Positions 5,558 to 6,244 of a stretch of 6,244 bases of DNA are shown here, piece after piece (position 1 is the stretch's first letter; every line of letters starts with the position of its first letter). Source of the stretch: an uncultured Bacilli bacterium (GTDB lineage: Bacteria; Bacillota_I; Bacilli_A; RF39; UBA660); NCBI GenBank assembly GCA_948874605.1, contig CAQRXS010000073.1:1-6244 (forward strand). The letters are read 5' to 3'. The notes beneath the pieces were generated by a model. It had not been told where the DNA came from. It worked only from the letters and a program-made list of their open reading frames with translations, and made no database searches. The position numbers were made by a program, and so were the translations under genes.

Positions 5558-5830
5558 TTTTTGATATACTTTTGGTTGGGAATGAATCAAATGCCGACCA
5601 CGCGTTCTTTGTGTACTCGACGAATCCTTGGTTCAATCGTGGCAATGCGTACAACAATGGTACAGAGGCAGGAGTGTTTGCATTCAGTAACAATGCCGGT
5701 TCAGCGAATTCGAATGATAGCTTTCGTGTCGTCCTTGCAGACTATTTTTCAAAAGCGGTTTAAGATAAGAAAAATTGGAAAAAATAGAGATTCATTTCCT
5801 AGTGTAATCACTGAAAATTTGAATAGATTA
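5558..5830 (+). repeat. Direct repeat, copy 2 (VR-like unit)
   Basis: Second copy of the unit described at 5215-5487, in the same orientation. The 70-bp spacer between them (5488-5557) shows no similarity to the sequence before copy 1 apart from T-runs. The core corresponding to 5256-5372 is 5599-5715. Confidence 0.9.
5572..5763 (+). pseudogene. DGR-target-like C-terminal remnant, copy 2, frame intact
   Basis: 63 codons from TTG 5572 to TAA 5761-5763: GNESNADHAFFVYSTNPWF, NRGNAYNNGTEAGVFAF, SANSNDSFRVVL, then ADYFSKAV. The frame is open, but it is only the last ~60 residues of a protein family that normally runs to several hundred. No ribosome-binding site precedes any start. I read it as a truncated, untranslated copy. 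It differs from copy 1 at 12 amino-acid positions, clustered at the places where this family varies, while NPWFNRG, AGVFAF and SFRVVL are constant. It could instead serve as a donor or template-like cassette for a full-length gene elsewhere; nothing in the window settles this. Confidence 0.65.
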
Positions 5831-5869
5831 GTAGAGTTAGTAAATTCTTGAAAACTCTGCTAATTTTTT
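5828..5869 (+). terminator. Rho-independent terminator after copy 2
   Basis: TTAGTAGAGTT (5828-5838) pairs with AACTCTGCTAA (5853-5863; 11 bp with one G-T), followed by six T (5864-5869). It would end transcription of the gene from which the C-terminal piece derives, and it insulates the next gene. Confidence 0.8.
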
Positions 5870-5930
5870 GTTCGCTAAAATGATTTAAAAGAACTTTTTT
5901 TACAATTGTTCCCACTTTATTAATATTTTC

Positions 5931-5959
5931 TTTACATTTATTTTTTGGGATAGTATAAT
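5931..5959 (+). promoter_or_regulatory. Strong sigma-A promoter of the SipW/TasA-type gene
   Basis: TTTACA (5931-5936), exactly 17 bp, and consensus TATAAT (5954-5959). The next gene starts at 6055, leaving a leader of ~90 nt. That leader contains GGGAGAGAAG and a four-codon ATG-TGA frame, but I see no clear attenuator or riboswitch in it. Confidence 0.75.
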
Positions 5960-6054
5960 CAGAATATGTAAATAGTGGGAGAGAAGTGATTGAATGAATT
6001 ATTTTTGAAAAAAAGTTTACTTATTTTATAGAAAGGAAAGAAGTGTGAAGTAAA

Positions 6055-6244
6055 GTGGTAAAAGATAGTAGAAATAAAAAAATAATGATATTAAGTGGCT
6101 TACTTGTTGTAGCATTTACGATGGTAGTCGGTTTATCGTATGCGTTATGGGAAGTAACTTTAAAACAAGAAAGTACAAATATTATAACTTCAGGATGTTT
6201 TAAGGTAGAACTTACGGATGAAAATCCAATAACACTCGGAAATG
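6055..6244 (+). CDS. SipW/TasA-type secreted protein, N-terminus (3' end outside window)
   Basis: 63 codons are visible. A short basic stretch (VKDSRNKK) leads into a hydrophobic segment (about residues 10-31, MILSGLLVVAFTMVVGLSYA), then LW and a polar region with NIITSGCFKVELTDE. This is the layout of SipW-dependent signal peptides, as in TasA/CalY-like fibre proteins: a hydrophobic core ending near Y-A, then a beta-rich extracellular domain with 'SG.F.V'. Related gut-Firmicutes proteins carry 'TGCFNV' at the same place (from memory). GTG 6055 is the first start after the in-frame TGA 6046-6048; ATG 6085 would lose the basic residues. The ribosome-binding site is poor: GAAAGGAAAG (6031-6040) is about 14 nt away. 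It is probably exported and cell-surface associated. Its cognate signal peptidase is not in view. Confidence 0.65.
   Translation, partial: MVKDSRNKKIMILSGLLVVAFTMVVGLSYALWEVTLKQESTNIITSGCFKVELTDENPITLGN

Noticed and set aside
5448..5693. 81-residue minus-strand frame across the repeat spacer and copy 2
   Set aside because: Antisense to the VR-like coding frame; its apparent composition is the complement of NPWFNRG and AGVFAF codons.
5215..5830. Insertion sequence or CRISPR array explaining the direct repeats
   Set aside because: There is no transposase, no terminal inverted repeats and no short regular repeats. There are only two long copies, containing a recognisable protein end.
5561..5851. 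96-residue frame offset from the copy 2 remnant
   Set aside because: Out of frame with the recognisable NPWFNRG-SFRVVL sequence. It is open only because of the base composition of the repeat, and no ribosome-binding site is present.
5994..6008. Four-codon frame (MNYF, then TGA) in the leader of the SipW/TasA-type gene, possibly a leader peptide
   Set aside because: Too short, with no paired attenuator structure or run of regulatory codons. Reading TGA as Trp is unsupported because all Trp codons seen in the intact genes are TGG and TGA ends sirA and yceD.

Overview
This is a low-GC chromosomal window from a Bacillota (Firmicutes) bacterium of Bacillus-like ancestry, probably an uncultured gut Bacilli lineage. 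Three things support this: AT-rich sequence with strong AGGTG/AAGGAG ribosome-binding sites; standard code usage (every Trp I read in the intact genes is TGG, and TGA ends two of them); and two gene neighbourhoods also found in Bacillus, transketolase followed by sirA, and ylbM divergent from ylbN(yceD)-rpmF. The species cannot be named from the sequence.

Layout. 1-402 holds two broken 3' gene fragments of gut-Firmicutes cell-surface or pilin-like protein families, joined out of frame. 513-2492 (+) is a transketolase-family gene that lacks several canonical active-site residues. 2550-2978 (+) is a divergent sirA (sporulation inhibitor of replication), with a Spo0A-box-like TTCGACA and a -10 in front of it. 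2933-4051 (-) is tmcAL (ylbM), whose 3' end overlaps the sirA 3' end by 46 bp. A divergent intergenic region (about 4052-4231) carries promoters both ways and a perfect 19-bp palindrome. 4232-4708 (+) is yceD (DUF177) and 4713-4925 (+) is rpmF (L32), an operon closed by a clear terminator. 5010-5086 (-) is tRNA-Arg(UCU), with its own promoter and terminator.

The right end is accessory in character. Two copies of a ~270-bp direct repeat (5215-5487 and 5558-5830) each carry only the C-terminal end of a C-type-lectin/FGE-like protein (NPWFNRG ... AGVFAF ... SFRVVL). This resembles variable regions of diversity-generating retroelement (DGR) targets: 16 of the 22 differences in a 117-bp core involve adenine in one copy. 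No reverse transcriptase or template is in the window. A terminator and a strong promoter then lead into a partial gene for a SipW/TasA-type secreted protein that runs off the right edge.

Functionally the core genes serve the pentose phosphate pathway (or a derivative of it), replication control at sporulation, tRNA-Met modification and ribosome assembly. L32 begins with MKLNLQLFA, the kind of N-terminal leader known to be cleaved by the Prp protease from ribosomal protein L27 in Firmicutes; finding it on L32 is one of the most notable points here. The flanking fragments suggest that a family of diversified surface proteins has been copied and has decayed around this locus.
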